This document shows positions 34,501 through 38,962 of a DNA stretch of 64,000 bases, in pieces; position 1 is the stretch's first letter, and every line of letters starts with the position of its first letter. The position numbers and the translations under genes are program-made. A model generated the notes under the pieces. That model was not told the DNA's origin. It did no database searches and was given only the letters and a program-made list of their open reading frames with translations. This stretch comes from Branchiostoma floridae (Eukaryota > Chordata > Leptocardii > Amphioxiformes > Branchiostomatidae), in contig NC_049995.1 of assembly GCF_000003815.2 (NCBI RefSeq), forward strand, positions 10,158,595-10,222,594, given 5' to 3'.

Positions 34501-36947
34501 TAGTAAATCTGAGATTTCTTAGTTCTAGAATATTTCAAATTTGCGCGAAAAAAACTCCGTAGCATAGCTTTTAGTACTTTGTTGAGTGGAACTGGCTGCC
34601 AACAAGTGAAAAAGTTCAGTGGGGGCATCCTCATCAGACAACTTGAAATGGTTATTGAAGCTAGATGTGCAAATGTTAGGTATGACAAGTCTTTCAGTAT
34701 AAGGTAACCAGTTACTGCCGTGCTATGTGCCTGCAAAGCTGGCATGTTACACCAAAGGGCAGTTATATCAGATACAGAAACTTGTGTGTTATGCCAAAGA
34801 GATGAGAAATTTATACCTTTATACCAGTGGCTGTCATCCCGCACACATATCTCTGCTGTAGTTCTAAGGTGATGTCCATATCCTTGGACAGCTGTCTCCA
34901 CTTCCCGCAGTTCGGCCGCGTACACTGGACCCAGTACGGGATCTTCTGGTCCGCGATGAACGCCTTGATGCTCGCCTCGCTCTTCCCGTTGGACGTCCAC
35001 TGGCGCTTCCAGTTGGTGTATATGTCATAGCCGTCTTTGTAACTGGAGAAGTCCCGAGGAAAAGTATAAAAACATGTTAACCAGGGCTCTAGCCAGCGTC
35101 CTTTTTTCCGTCAATTGACGGAAATTTGCTTGTGACGGAAAAAGTTTAAAACCAATCCGTCAACTTTGATGGACAAAAAACTGATAAATGCTCCTTGGTG
35201 GAAGCTACAGTCTGCTTGGGGACGCCGTCCACGGACGTAAAAGCCACACACTGTTTGTTTTGCTATTGTTATGATTGTTGACAATGTGTGTCGGTGCCCT
35301 TTCGCATACGATAATCTCATTAAATCCCGTTTTTCAAGGTCTCAGTTCAGTCTCTCTAAGTCTAACTCCTGGAATAGTGTTTTTGCGACAATGAAACTGG
35401 CTAGAGCCCTGATGTTAACAATACAGTTCAACAGGGGCCTAGCCATCGTCCTTTGCTGCTAGGAATGGACATGAATTTTGCCCATTCCGTCCTCTATGAT
35501 GAACAAAAATGAGCATGTTAAGATATCAAAACAGATGTCATTGAACCAAGCAGAGTCTACAAGCAAAATTTGCCCCTCAAAATGCAGGAAATGGTGTTTA
35601 AGAGGGTCTAGATTTCAAACTTATTTTAGGGGGAACATGCCCCTGGACCCCTAAGAATGTCACACTTTCTGTGCTAGACAAGATTTCCAAATTCAAAATC
35701 CAGGGGATGGAAAAAAAATTTAGGCTGGCTAGAACACTGCAGTTCCATATTTAGGACTGGTAATATATGAAAAAATTATGACATTATGAAACACACAAAG
35801 AAGAGGACTTAATACATATTTTAAAAAATTTTCTCCTTATATAATGGTTACCTTCGGTAGAAGTATTCGAAGCACTCGTTGCAGAAATGCTCCCCCGCGG
35901 ATAAATGGTACCACCTGGATGTGTAGCCATTTCCTGCACACCTGCAAACAGAGATTACAACTTATTAAACAAGGTTCCTCTTTACATAATGTAGACTAAG
36001 GAAATGTACCCATGGTTATAATGATAGGTGGCATCGAATGGTGGAGTGGTTGACACAACATTGAGATATTCCTGGCATTCCTGGCTAAACATTATGCCTG
36101 TAGCCTGGATACCAGACTCCTGCCCGATCTAAAAAATTTCTATCGTGTGGGGCCACACAATAGATATTTTTGAGATCTGGCTGGGGTCTGGTAGTAGTAT
36201 CCAGGCTATTGTGCCCTAGAGAAATGCACTTTACACGACTTTCCTCCATGGTATAAAAATGGGTACTAGTACCTGACTTTGGTTAAAGAGGTACAAGGCA
36301 GTGGGAGAAGGGGGATGCATTCCACTTTCCAATACCAAACCAAGATACAGTGGACAACAACAAAGTAACTGAAGAAAAGTGGTGTAATACCTCTGCAAGC
36401 ATATGATGATTTACTGTAATACCAAGCCTGTATATTCTTTTATAATTCAACCCATAAAGCATTTCTCAGAAAGACAATGGAACTGCTTCATCATGGAAGC
36501 TCACCTATCTGTGTTCAACTTGGTACTAATCATAGTAGTACAATGATAAACTTTCTCCAAACACAAAAGTACACACAGATCAAATGTTTAACATCCGTTG
36601 TCACCTTCTTCAGGATCAATACTGATCACCAATGACTTCACAACGTACACTCGTGAGAGTTATGGACACGTGATCTTATTAACATGTGATCTTGCAGATA
36701 ATGTGACATTATTAGCAATTGGTCAAACATGCCAGGAAGTTTACCTGTCAGTGGCCGAAGCAAAACAAATGGGGTAGGTCGCGGAGCATCCTGCCTTCTC
36801 GCACTTCCTGTATCGCTTCCCCTCCGGCGCATCACTGTCGTCCTGCGCTTTACGCTTCACCTGGCGTCCCGTGCGAGACGACGACGTGCCGACCTGTGGC
36901 GAGGAATCTCCCACGACGTTGGACTTCCGCCGTCCCCTACCTGACAT
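10738..36947 (-). CDS. KDM1B: Lysine-specific histone demethylase 1B (LSD2), complete gene, 19 coding exons
   Basis: FAD-dependent amine oxidase that removes mono- and dimethyl groups from histone H3 lysine 4; in mammals it acts in gene bodies and at imprinted loci. Exons in order (+ coordinates): 36947-36745, 35941-35852, 35042-34817, 32148-32113, 31815-31635, 31369-31331, 30693-30509, 24446-24288, 23598-23524, 17722-17588, 16499-16328, 15830-15772, 15540-15472, 15002-14871, 14000-13812, 13535-13410, 12886-12764, 11639-11487, 10830-10738. All introns are GT-AG, all phases agree, and the sum is 2445 nt, 814 codons plus TGA, against 822 residues in human as I recall it. Order is zinc finger, CW finger, SWIRM, amine oxidase. 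No break is seen. A six-residue stretch between human exons equivalent to 7 and 8 has no counterpart in my model and may be a missed micro-exon. Start is the first ATG of the conserved N-terminus. Confidence 0.95.
11796..12147. mobile_element. hAT-type MITE (CAGGGCTCTAGCCAGC family), copy 1
   Basis: 352 bp, ends CAGGGCTCTAGCCAGC and GCTGGCTAGAGCCCTG, with a perfect 8-bp target duplication ATTCACTC (11788-11795 and 12148-12155). Eight-base duplications and CAGGG ends are characteristic of hAT transposons. Two more copies, at 35082-35411 and 40906-41258, are in the opposite orientation. The interior shows short conserved open stretches but no transposase. Confidence 0.92.
12323..12745. repeat. 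Tandem repeat, three copies of a 153-bp unit containing ATTGGT motifs
   Basis: Units start at 12323, 12476 and 12629 with GTGCACCAAGGTACTTCCTT, each containing two ATTGG(T/C)(T/C)GAAC motifs and the tail TGATGGACAGTCAGGA. The first two units are almost identical, so the array is young. The last unit ends about 15 bases before the KDM1B exon 17 donor at 12764. Confidence 0.9.
13812..23598 (-). CDS. KDM1B: KDM1B exons 9-15: FAD-binding and substrate part of the amine oxidase domain
   Basis: Exons 23598-23524, 17722-17588, 16499-16328, 15830-15772, 15540-15472, 15002-14871 and 14000-13812. Exon 9 has the Rossmann dinucleotide motif [16 protein letters not shown], exon 10 the [15 protein letters not shown] motif and [14 protein letters not shown], exon 13 [11 protein letters not shown], exon 14 [17 protein letters not shown]. 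Exon 15 ends in GAGLIEK; its last lysine (residue 650 of this model) aligns with the FAD-contacting catalytic lysine 661 of human LSD1/LSD2, so the enzyme should be active. The exon 11 end is at 16328 (A|gttagt), splitting an ACA codon with exon 12. The intron between exons 9 and 10 contains the DIRS-like element. Confidence 0.93.
14318..14462. repeat. Hairpin repeat family (GATGTAGGTTAGACATCC), copy 1
   Basis: Arms AGTTACTCAAGCAACTGGAT and its complement, with an extra inner inverted pair (GGTTTTGGAAAC). Related copies are at 23357-23478 and 31112-31280. All three lie in KDM1B introns. The third copy keeps an interior segment containing GACGTTTCGGATAG, suggesting these are 3' fragments or deletion derivatives of a longer element. 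Confidence 0.75.
14590..14772 (-). mobile_element. tRNA-derived SINE-like element
   Basis: On the - strand a head with an A-box-like TGGTATAATGGTAGTG is followed about 30 bases later by a B-box GGTTCGAATC (14715-14724), the arrangement of an RNA polymerase III promoter in a tRNA-derived SINE. The body continues to TAGGGACGTCCCTTAGATAG. It is not a functional tRNA: no intact cloverleaf was found. Confidence 0.6.
15185..15415 (+). mobile_element. Probable tRNA-derived SINE
   Basis: A-box-like GTGAGTTTAGCTTAAAG and B-box-like GAGTTCTATCC about 40 bases apart, then a non-tRNA body ending near GGCCTAGGGCTACTGAAATG. It lies in a KDM1B intron just before exon 13. The B-box is imperfect, so the call is tentative. 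Confidence 0.45.
16015..16235 (-). mobile_element. Probable tRNA-derived SINE
   Basis: On the - strand GGGTCGTGTAGCCTAACTGC (A-box region) is followed by GGGTTCAAATTG (B-box region, 16180-16190) and a body with CCTTGGGAAAGACACTTTCC and AGTGGACAACAACCC. A partial copy of the same body occurs around 36225-36365. Confidence 0.55.
16518..16728. mobile_element. TA-flanked MITE (CTGTAAATGCA ends, TTCGCGG-rich), best copy
   Basis: Ends TACTGTAAATGCA and TGCATTTACAGTA, flanked by TA as in Tc1/mariner-type insertions. The interior has repeated TTCGCGG and CCGCGAA motifs in inverted arrangement. It ends 18 bases upstream of the KDM1B exon 11 acceptor (exon starts at 16499), so the branch point of that intron probably lies inside the element. 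Related copies: 31839-31977 and 50521-50733. Confidence 0.85.
16729..17587. other. KDM1B intron 10, remainder
   Basis: No gene or clear repeat recognised in this part of the intron. ORFs here lack splice context or similarity. Confidence 0.4.
18216..18413. repeat. DIRS right inverted terminal repeat
   Basis: Inverted copy of 22951-23102 over about 148 bases (18266-18413), with variant CATACGAGACC where the left copy has CATAATACTCGACC. It extends outward by a further 45 bases (GCTAAGATGTACTTACCATC and on) that are also found inverted in the internal complementary region. Confidence 0.88.
18512..18634. repeat. DIRS internal complementary region
   Basis: Contains, head to tail, the complement of the right outer end (with the right-specific GGTCTCGTATG) and of the left outer end (with the left-specific CATAATACTCGACC), joined through CCAATTATAC. 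This is what a template for joining the two element ends into a circle should look like in the DIRS replication model. It overlaps the last codons of the recombinase ORF (stop at 18627-18629). Confidence 0.88.
18627..19739 (-). CDS. DIRS tyrosine recombinase (370 aa)
   Basis: Integrase of the phage-lambda type that would insert the circular DNA intermediate. An N-terminal SAM-like region (about residues 45-160, ending in GVARSAISS) is followed by the catalytic domain. Visible catalytic residues: Arg202 in [13 protein letters not shown], His313-x2-Arg316 in SAHPTRGAS, Trp339, and the nucleophile candidate Tyr349 in FQRFYRR. The frame overlaps the preceding RT ORF by 295 bases in another phase. 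Its C-terminus lies in the internal complementary region. Confidence 0.92.
   Translation of the reverse strand: MVSQTPGHVVRHSDSPSTESGSAMSTTQRRTSPVVTRSKTSRVANIRRQLEGRGLSKGASELILSAWRDSTSRQYQSAWGQWCSWCDRRGLDPVSGSIESVVEYLAGLFDKGYEYRSIGVARSAISSVHLPVDKYSVGSHPLVTKLLKGVFHRRPPCPRYVEQWDVSRVLMYLMHLCPANSLSLKQLTLKLVSLAALVSPDRGQTLASLDLRYMSKQRDGVSWKVPTLLKTSRQKRPFKKCFWAAFPQDRRLCVFVYLKEYLRRTSPFRVEGEQRLFLSYKRPHRPVASNTIARWIKSVLALAGIDVNTYSAHPTRGASTSAAAAAGVSVASIMKAADWARESTFQRFYRRESDQASYGQAVLSTALESA
19445..21421 (-). CDS. DIRS reverse transcriptase, RNase H and methyltransferase-like polyprotein (658 aa)
   Basis: Reverse transcriptase motifs in order: [11 protein letters not shown] (about residue 78), [10 protein letters not shown] (about 115), [14 protein letters not shown] (about 149) and the catalytic box YLDD at residues 182-185. 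An RNase H domain starts near residue 345 ([12 protein letters not shown]) and includes ELKAAFLGL and [11 protein letters not shown]. The last third ([42 protein letters not shown]) matches the methyltransferase-like region typical of DIRS1-group elements. The first ATG is taken; the real start may be by frameshift or re-initiation after gag, which ends 100 bases upstream. Confidence 0.93.
   Translation of the reverse strand: MTSDKWVLQTVRGYQIEWESTPFQFVQPVTQIRKADRAKLVDEEVQSMVEKGAVLQVEPCVGQYVSTIFLVPKVSGAMRPVINLKFLNEHVQKHHCKFESLNLVKELWQKGDFMATLDLKDAYFTIPIWHQDRKFLRFSWRGSLWEFQVLPFGLTSSPRVFTKVLRPVVAILRKQGLILVIYLDDILILARSEEQCLKDITVARELLESLEFVLNLEKSQLVPSQVVTFLGFILDSRIMTIFLPEEKVLKVEQTCLVRLSQQTLSARDLASVIGLLESTRHAILPAPLHYRALQALLNETMERTGSFDSVIRLTLTAACDLQWWVTHVRRVNGRRVFVPTDMTIFSDASLLGWGACCGDQKAGGRWSPAEAQEHINWLELKAAFLGLKCFATKQNHHILLKLDNTTAVAYINCLGGTKSPTLAALALEMWDWALQKGVVLSARHLPGRTNVVADSCSRIFQDKTEWQLNRSVFLKVNAQTGNVLSVDLFASRLNAQLQSYVAWHPDPMAWAVNALDLHWGHLGLAYAFPPFGLLFRVLRKIQTESDHATVLLVAPLWRSQAWFPKLLDMLFDTPTLLPRSRDLLCLPHNGEPHPLLPGLRLAVWPISGVSWRVEAFRKGLRSSSCQHGEIAHLASISPLGDNGVAGVIAGVSIPFQAL
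21523..22857 (-). CDS. DIRS Gag-like protein (444 aa)
   Basis: First ORF of the element. A Lys-rich start (KKKEKKK), a charged low-complexity N-terminal half, then a predicted helical region (about residues 205-340) and a Ser/Gly/Arg-rich tail with YxxR and FGFGPGP repeats. No CCHC knuckle is present, as usual in DIRS Gag proteins. Identified mainly by position in the element. Confidence 0.75.
   Translation of the reverse strand: MLNMPEGGKKKEKKKHLASDSDKGENSGRKRGTSPDERPKKYLALAAELSARGLPAQHARENLAKEGREGDGSSVEGDDSARRSKSPHDPHGQGEKSPPMPVLDPEAHDKEVELNGTETPFPFPPGFDAAGFLQWLRKNLTTQESTPRVAASTSRTGVVGSGRKQPGNLEDGECSEEADSSKSEKDEGTSFEYDNPFETDKSEVPEHVRKFVADAFTNKLSFNDCKERMEALPTPSNLEFILKVPQLDSIVNSLLQSGTASSDKSLRDCHEKLLFAAHPLVELLASVKGSDLPLSPEAVCKTIENTLLLLGTASYMLTQTRREFCGKDMKPEVKKMITSSLPTGTSPDLFGNTFVEKLSTLDQARRTLNKAYPMASSSKAKPTYGFRGNNPRYSWTSNTNSRYSSGKLNAFRSGGNYRSKFGFGPGPSKGSGFHKPGTKFPKSQ
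22951..23102. repeat. DIRS left inverted terminal repeat
   Basis: Sense-strand 5' end of the element, inverted relative to 18266-18413. It contains a palindromic GTGACGTCAC (CRE-like) site and the segment TTTGTATATGTGCACCGCC, and probably carries the promoter. Confidence 0.85.
23357..23478. repeat. Hairpin repeat family (GATGTAGGTTAGACATCC), copy 2
   Basis: Shortest copy: the arms AGTTACTCAAGCAACTGGAT close almost directly on GGTTTTGGAAACGG, giving a near-perfect hairpin. It lies about 45 bases downstream of KDM1B exon 9. Confidence 0.75.
23936..24275. mobile_element. MITE (CAGGGCTCGAAATAC family), copy 1
   Basis: 340 bp, ends CAGGGCTTGAAAGAC and GTATTTCGAGCCCTG, flanked by a 7-bp direct repeat CATTATA. 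Internal repeats of ACCTGCACC/GGTGCAGGT. It ends 12 bases inside the intron after the KDM1B exon 8 donor. The second copy is at 32204-32535. hAT-like ends suggest hAT mobilisation, though the duplication is 7 rather than 8 bp. Confidence 0.88.
24288..32148 (-). CDS. KDM1B: KDM1B exons 4-8: end of CW finger and SWIRM domain
   Basis: Exons 32148-32113, 31815-31635, 31369-31331, 30693-30509 and 24446-24288. Exon 4 supplies the last CW cysteine (DLCSTPED). Exon 5 contains [13 protein letters not shown] and [11 protein letters not shown]. Exon 6 is only 39 nt and very acidic (EDSDDEDH), a linker that aligns poorly with human. Exon 7 carries [21 protein letters not shown] and [13 protein letters not shown], and exon 8 [19 protein letters not shown] and [10 protein letters not shown]: these form the SWIRM fold. 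The intron between exons 7 and 8 is 6 kb and holds the LTR element and the 28312-30088 element. The exon 7 donor is GTTAGT; a duplicated copy of the exon end with a better GTAAGT donor lies 195 bases further on. Confidence 0.92.
24566..24755 (+). repeat. 5' LTR (190 bp)
   Basis: Begins TGTTAGTTTATTTAGAATGG and ends GGAGTCCAGTTAACA. It contains TTCCCTAGTATAAGAGGGAT near its end, a plausible promoter region (TATAAGAG). Confidence 0.95.
24758..24775 (+). promoter_or_regulatory. Primer binding site complementary to initiator Met tRNA
   Basis: TGGTAGCAGAGG starts two bases after the LTR and is the exact complement of the last 12 bases of eukaryotic initiator Met tRNA; the match continues with two mismatches. 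This primer is typical of Copia-type elements. Confidence 0.85.
24878..27016 (+). CDS. Gag-protease-coiled-coil protein of the pol-less LTR element (712 aa)
   Basis: Residues 1-200: Copia-type Gag capsid region ([13 protein letters not shown], then [28 protein letters not shown] and [18 protein letters not shown]). Residues 215-290: RG/GHFQDGG-rich basic segment. Residues 292-305: one CX2CX4HX4C zinc knuckle. Residues 345-455: retropepsin-like domain with LDSACSST (catalytic Asp350; DSA rather than the usual DSG, then a cysteine) and [15 protein letters not shown]. Residues 503-620: a long heptad coiled coil. Residues 629-683: two copies of a PVIVETE-EG-ISQ-VN repeat. The C-terminus has a short amphipathic [17 protein letters not shown]. 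The coiled coil takes the place of integrase and reverse transcriptase. The frame is fully open, suggesting selection or recent insertion. Confidence 0.9.
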   Translation: MAACEGGARTKIPQLDLANKSYEQFRFELLLWNKITNIPKKKRGIEILLSLPEGTKDEHKTREFLGSKLTEEELAAEQSFKNVLDKMDEHLRRDNTGRLWEAFVAFDKYSRGPTTTISEYISTFDILYNKLNRAGGVALPESVLGLLLVRRANLTLEESQLVMTGVDYSRKEVSLCIQAKSSLRKFSDELVSTRSSYSGGIQQEIAHVTEAEVYQTSRGGSAKWSRGSGRGYSGQTGTARNRNGHFQDGGAHTYRSGHFQDGGPQAYRSGQKSDYAGEKLNPKDRNGDFMRCHCCGSFRHLVRECPDATTEEAYTTETEDTKFTVMFAHGASECIMSEGSVEDALCAVLDSACSSTVCGRVWLDKYLSVLDKKARVNVTRDTSSHVFKFGGDETLPSLGRYRIPAIIADRQVLISTDVVNRDIPLLLSLDAMKKAGVVLHTQEDRATIFGKNVDLKLTATGHYCVPLVDKPHRVNEVFTVTQGTDKSECHAEDSAPSAAALPHKELAALQVKHAAQLASLKTDLQTAQVNIADLKEKNVTLTKANQELKSLGEQTEDDVSQLQLLTDQLRYENSSMREVIATEKDKTQKLQMDLNSVILQTHSLTKKYQDAVGRLEKLESRQEKQALVAQPVIVETESLEGPISQDVNKEDNKEGNREDNKPVIVETECSEGQISQEVNTENTDAEAHVSKTSSSFLSTVVALWRKLCRKKV
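27017..27858 (+). other. Noncoding 3' part of the LTR element with a polypurine tract
   Basis: No ORF of note. Between 27300 and 27560 the motifs GATGAGACAAG, TGTATTACTCTT and AAGTATTTTGT recur as short degenerate repeats. A run of 18 A and then AAAAAAGGGGGAA (27846-27858) abuts the 3' LTR and is the polypurine tract for plus-strand priming. Confidence 0.7.
27859..28047 (+). repeat. 3' LTR (189 bp)
   Basis: Same ends as the 5' LTR. Visible differences: TTAATTT for TTTATTT near the start, one G fewer in the G run, ATTCCAG for ACTCCGG. About 98% identity implies a recent insertion. Confidence 0.95.
28312..30088. mobile_element. 1.78-kb non-autonomous element with inverted ends TACTCTCATGTCCCTAATAA
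   Basis: Left end TACTCTCATGTCCCTAATAA and right end its reverse complement TTATTAGGGACATGAGAGTA. Just inside both ends are repeats of AATAAACGTACC/GGTACGTTT motifs. At 28608-28740 is a fragment like the CAGTCAAACCTG MITE at 60208. The interior includes ORFs of up to 150 codons without recognisable domains. A TA dinucleotide flanks the left end; the target duplication is not resolved. Confidence 0.65.
30314..30390 (-). pseudogene. Duplicated 3' fragment of KDM1B exon 7 with its donor
   Basis: 77 bases closely matching the end of exon 7 ([23 protein letters not shown]), followed by a consensus donor GTAAGT. The unit is 195 bases from the true exon end at 30509. Used as an extra exon it would be out of phase, so it is a decoy or pseudo-exon. 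The flanking intron segment (AGGGGTGAG-AGGTTAC) is also duplicated, and a third copy without exon sequence is at about 30131-30163. Confidence 0.85.
31112..31280. repeat. Hairpin repeat family (GATGTAGGTTAGACATCC), copy 3 (longest)
   Basis: Keeps an interior of about 60 bases (GTCAGACGTTTCGGATAGAA and TCCACTATCCGTTGTCAGTG) between arms TTACTCAAGCAACTGGATAT and TATCCAGTTACTTGAGTAAA. It lies about 50 bases from KDM1B exon 6. Confidence 0.75.
31839..31977. mobile_element. TA-flanked MITE family (CTGTAAATGCA), degraded copy
   Basis: Starts TACTGTAAATGCATTTC; the right end is decayed (ACATTTTAAGTTTTATAGTA). It lies 24 bases upstream of the KDM1B exon 5 acceptor (exon starts at 31815). Confidence 0.6.
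32204..32535. mobile_element. MITE (CAGGGCTCGAAATAC family), copy 2
   Basis: 332 bp, ends CAGGGCTCGAAATAC and GTATTTCGAGCCCTG, flanked by AACTGA on both sides. About 90% or more like the copy at 23936-24275 by eye. It lies in KDM1B intron 3, close to exon 4. Confidence 0.88.
32691..33308. repeat. Left arm of a 0.6-kb inverted repeat
   Basis: Reverse complement of 33593-34206 with only a few mismatches and a shorter A-run in the right arm. CpG-rich and promoter-like: it contains GATGACGTAATGG, CTGACGTCACAG and CCGCCATT motifs. Outer end TTTAAAGGACAGCATCAG. Confidence 0.95.
33391..33585. other. Assembly gap (195 N)
   Basis: Run of N in the spacer between the two inverted-repeat arms. Any reading frame crossing it is meaningless. 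Confidence 1.
33593..34206. repeat. Right arm of a 0.6-kb inverted repeat
   Basis: Mirror of 32691-33308. Differences include GTAATTATCGC against GCAATTATCGC and ATGACTGGCT against ATGGCTGGCT (read on one strand). The outer end is GCTGTCCTTTAAA. Confidence 0.95.
34817..36947 (-). CDS. KDM1B: KDM1B exons 1-3: N-terminal C4H2C2 zinc finger and CW-type zinc finger
   Basis: Exon 1 (36947-36745) encodes a basic, Ser-rich start and then KYRKC-like [10 protein letters not shown]. Exon 2 (35941-35852) continues with the [14 protein letters not shown] segment. Together they keep eight candidate zinc ligands: C-x4-C, PIC, RC, WYH, EH, FC and NEC. One cysteine of the human protein (SCGEH) is alanine here (SAGEH), but it is not thought to be a ligand. 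Exon 3 (35042-34817) encodes the linker and the CW finger, with [17 protein letters not shown] and the later YVCGM. The exon 3 donor is best placed at AAG|gtataa (34817), which gives phase 0 and the conserved IK before the junction; a nearer GT two codons upstream would break phase. Confidence 0.93.
35082..35411. mobile_element. hAT-type MITE (CAGGGCTCTAGCCAGC family), copy 2
   Basis: 330 bp with perfect 8-bp target duplication ATGTTAAC (35074-35081 and 35412-35419). It lies about 40 bases upstream of the KDM1B exon 3 acceptor. The right end is slightly truncated inside (AAACTGGCTAGAGCCCTG). Confidence 0.92.
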
Positions 36948-38890
36948 TGTGCTTGTATGAAGTGTGTAACACAGTGTAAGTCAAGTCCTGTATGAGACCA
37001 GGGTTGTAACCTGCCTGAAATCTTTTTCCATCCCCTCGCTTTTGAATCTTATTGAGTGCCCAAGGTGAGAGATGTCATGCTGAAGGCGCAATGTTCCTAG
37101 GGGGGGGGGGGGGTCAGGGGGCATGCTCCCCCAGTAAAATTTTAAATTAAAATTTAGACCCTCTGAAATGCTATTCCTGCATTTTGAGGTGTAAATTTTG
37201 CTCGTAGATTAAGCCGTTCAACGGCATGTTTTGGTGAAAAATTTCACAAGGGAGACAGTTTTATTATATCTTTACATATTGATTTTTGTCCATCACAGAG
37301 GATGGAATCCGGGCAAATTTTCTTTCCGTCTCCAGCTGCAAAATTCCATCAAAGGACGGGTGCTGGTTACAACCCTGTTTGAGACTAAAAGAACAAATGC
37401 AAGACAACGTTATTCATGGAGATATTAAAACAGGCTGTTTCAACATAATATCAAGAATGGGGTCTGCATGGGGGGATCCTGGCAAAGACTGACAAAAAAT
37501 CTTGGCAGGCTGGCACACTTAATCAGTATGAAATGTAAAATTCAAGGCATGTTTGAGACTAAAAGAACAAAAGCAGGAAAACATTATTCACAGAGGTAGT
37601 CAGGCAATTTCACCACAATATGGGGGTCTTTATGGGGGGATAACTGGCAATAACTGATGTAGTTAATCTTAGTGGGCTGGCACACATCATAATGGTAAAA
37701 AAGAAGAACTGGCAATTGTTGAAAACACTTTGATTGAACATGAAAATTCAGAATGATAAACAACGTGCTTCATAGAATCAAAGCAGCCAAAATGAGCATC
37801 ACGATTGATTTTGAATTTAAGATGTTTTTAATTTATCACTATCGACAGTTAATGATGAATTTAATAATAGAACAGGCAGCTACAATTTATGGTGAATTGA
37901 AATACAATTTATGGTGAATTGAAATGGCTCGCTACGGCTCAAGGAAAATGTCTCAAAGACTCTCAGAGTCAGAGCGCACCAGCATATGCATTGCAGCACG
38001 TCACCGGAACGTACTGCGCCTGCGCAAACCCTGGTAGTTTGGGGCTTGGTTTGGTCAACGTTGCATTAAAATCCCGCTTGTTGCACAGTATATGTTAGAG
38101 ACATGGTTTCGCGTAAAACGTACACGGAGTTTTACCCTTATATACGCACGTACTTTCTTAAATGCGGCCCTTTAGTAAACCGGGGGTTTAACATGTCTAT
38201 ACTTTTCACGCAGGCGCAGTACGTTCCGGTGACGTGCTATGCATTGCTATGTTGGAAAAGTGGAATAAATTCCTACAAAAATAATATTTCATAATTTATG
38301 ATGCAAACCTTGATTGAACACAATTTTCAACGATATCGAATAAATGTTTTGATGCAACATGAACAAAAACAATATTTCTAAAACAGCTGAGTTTATTCTT
38401 ATGAAATTCCATGCCGCCATGTTTTCTATCACGTGACGTCATACAAATTCACATGCATGAAAAACTCCTGGTATGAAAATTTACAACAAAAGGCTTTCTT
38501 TGTCCTTTAAACTAGAGTTAGAAATCTTTTCACAGCGCTACCATTACGCAAGCAATCAATATATCAATGCAAAAGACCTTCAGAAAGTCAACCTTGTACT
38601 AGAAAATAGACAGTTTCGTTAAAATGATGTTTTTAAAGGTCCTTTTTCGAGAAAATTTTTCACTTTCTTTCATGTAGACCGACAGCATGGCTTCGACCCC
38701 ACAACCATAACATACCACGTTCTCAACTCTTTTCTCCAATAAAAACCACGCCAATAAACTTGTCTTCTACTCACCTCGGTCAAAGACAGCTTATTCTTCC
38801 ACTTGGCAAAGTTTCAGCCCCAAAAGTTTACGAGTTTTGGAGAATTTTATGATTTTTTTGGAGTGGAAAAGTCGGAAGCGGGTTTCATTC
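36948..38890. promoter_or_regulatory. Intergenic region between the divergent KDM1B and VPS13B genes
   Basis: About 2 kb between the KDM1B start codon and the probable first VPS13B exon. No gene is seen. It contains a 13-G run at 37101, two related 200-bp stretches around 37440-37700 with GGGGTCT and GGGGGAT, a MITE-like inverted repeat (37985-38250), and an adjacent E-box/CRE TCACGTGACGTCAT near 38431. Transcription starts cannot be placed for KDM1B. Confidence 0.4.
37985..38250. mobile_element. Short inverted-repeat element with about 42-bp arms
   Basis: Arm TATGCATTGCAGCACGTCAC continuing to TGCGCCTGCG at 37985-38026 is repeated inverted at 38207-38250 (CGCAGGCGCAGTACGTTCCG to TGCATTGCTATG). 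The centre is unique. It resembles a MITE; no target duplication is obvious. Confidence 0.75.
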
Positions 38891-38929
38891 ACTGTAAAAT
38901 GAGTAGCCTCGTTTTCGGAAATATATCCC

Positions 38930-38962
38930 ATCATGCACTGTGTTTCCAAGATGGCGGCCGAG
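38930..38962 (+). promoter_or_regulatory. VPS13B: Probable VPS13B first exon with initiator/YY1 element
   Basis: TTCCAAGATGGCGGCCGAG followed by GTGAGT. AAGATGGCGGC is the YY1-type element often found just downstream of TATA-less starts, and GAG|gtgagt is a strong donor. A short leader exon ending at 38962 and spliced to an acceptor just before the VPS13B ATG (for example the CAG at 39817-39819) is the simplest reading. The ATGGCGGCC inside it would not be in frame with the protein. Confidence 0.5.

Noticed and set aside
34455-35000. 181-codon - strand frame
   Set aside because: Overlaps KDM1B exon 3 in the wrong phase; the conserved CW-finger protein is read in another frame with proper splice sites.
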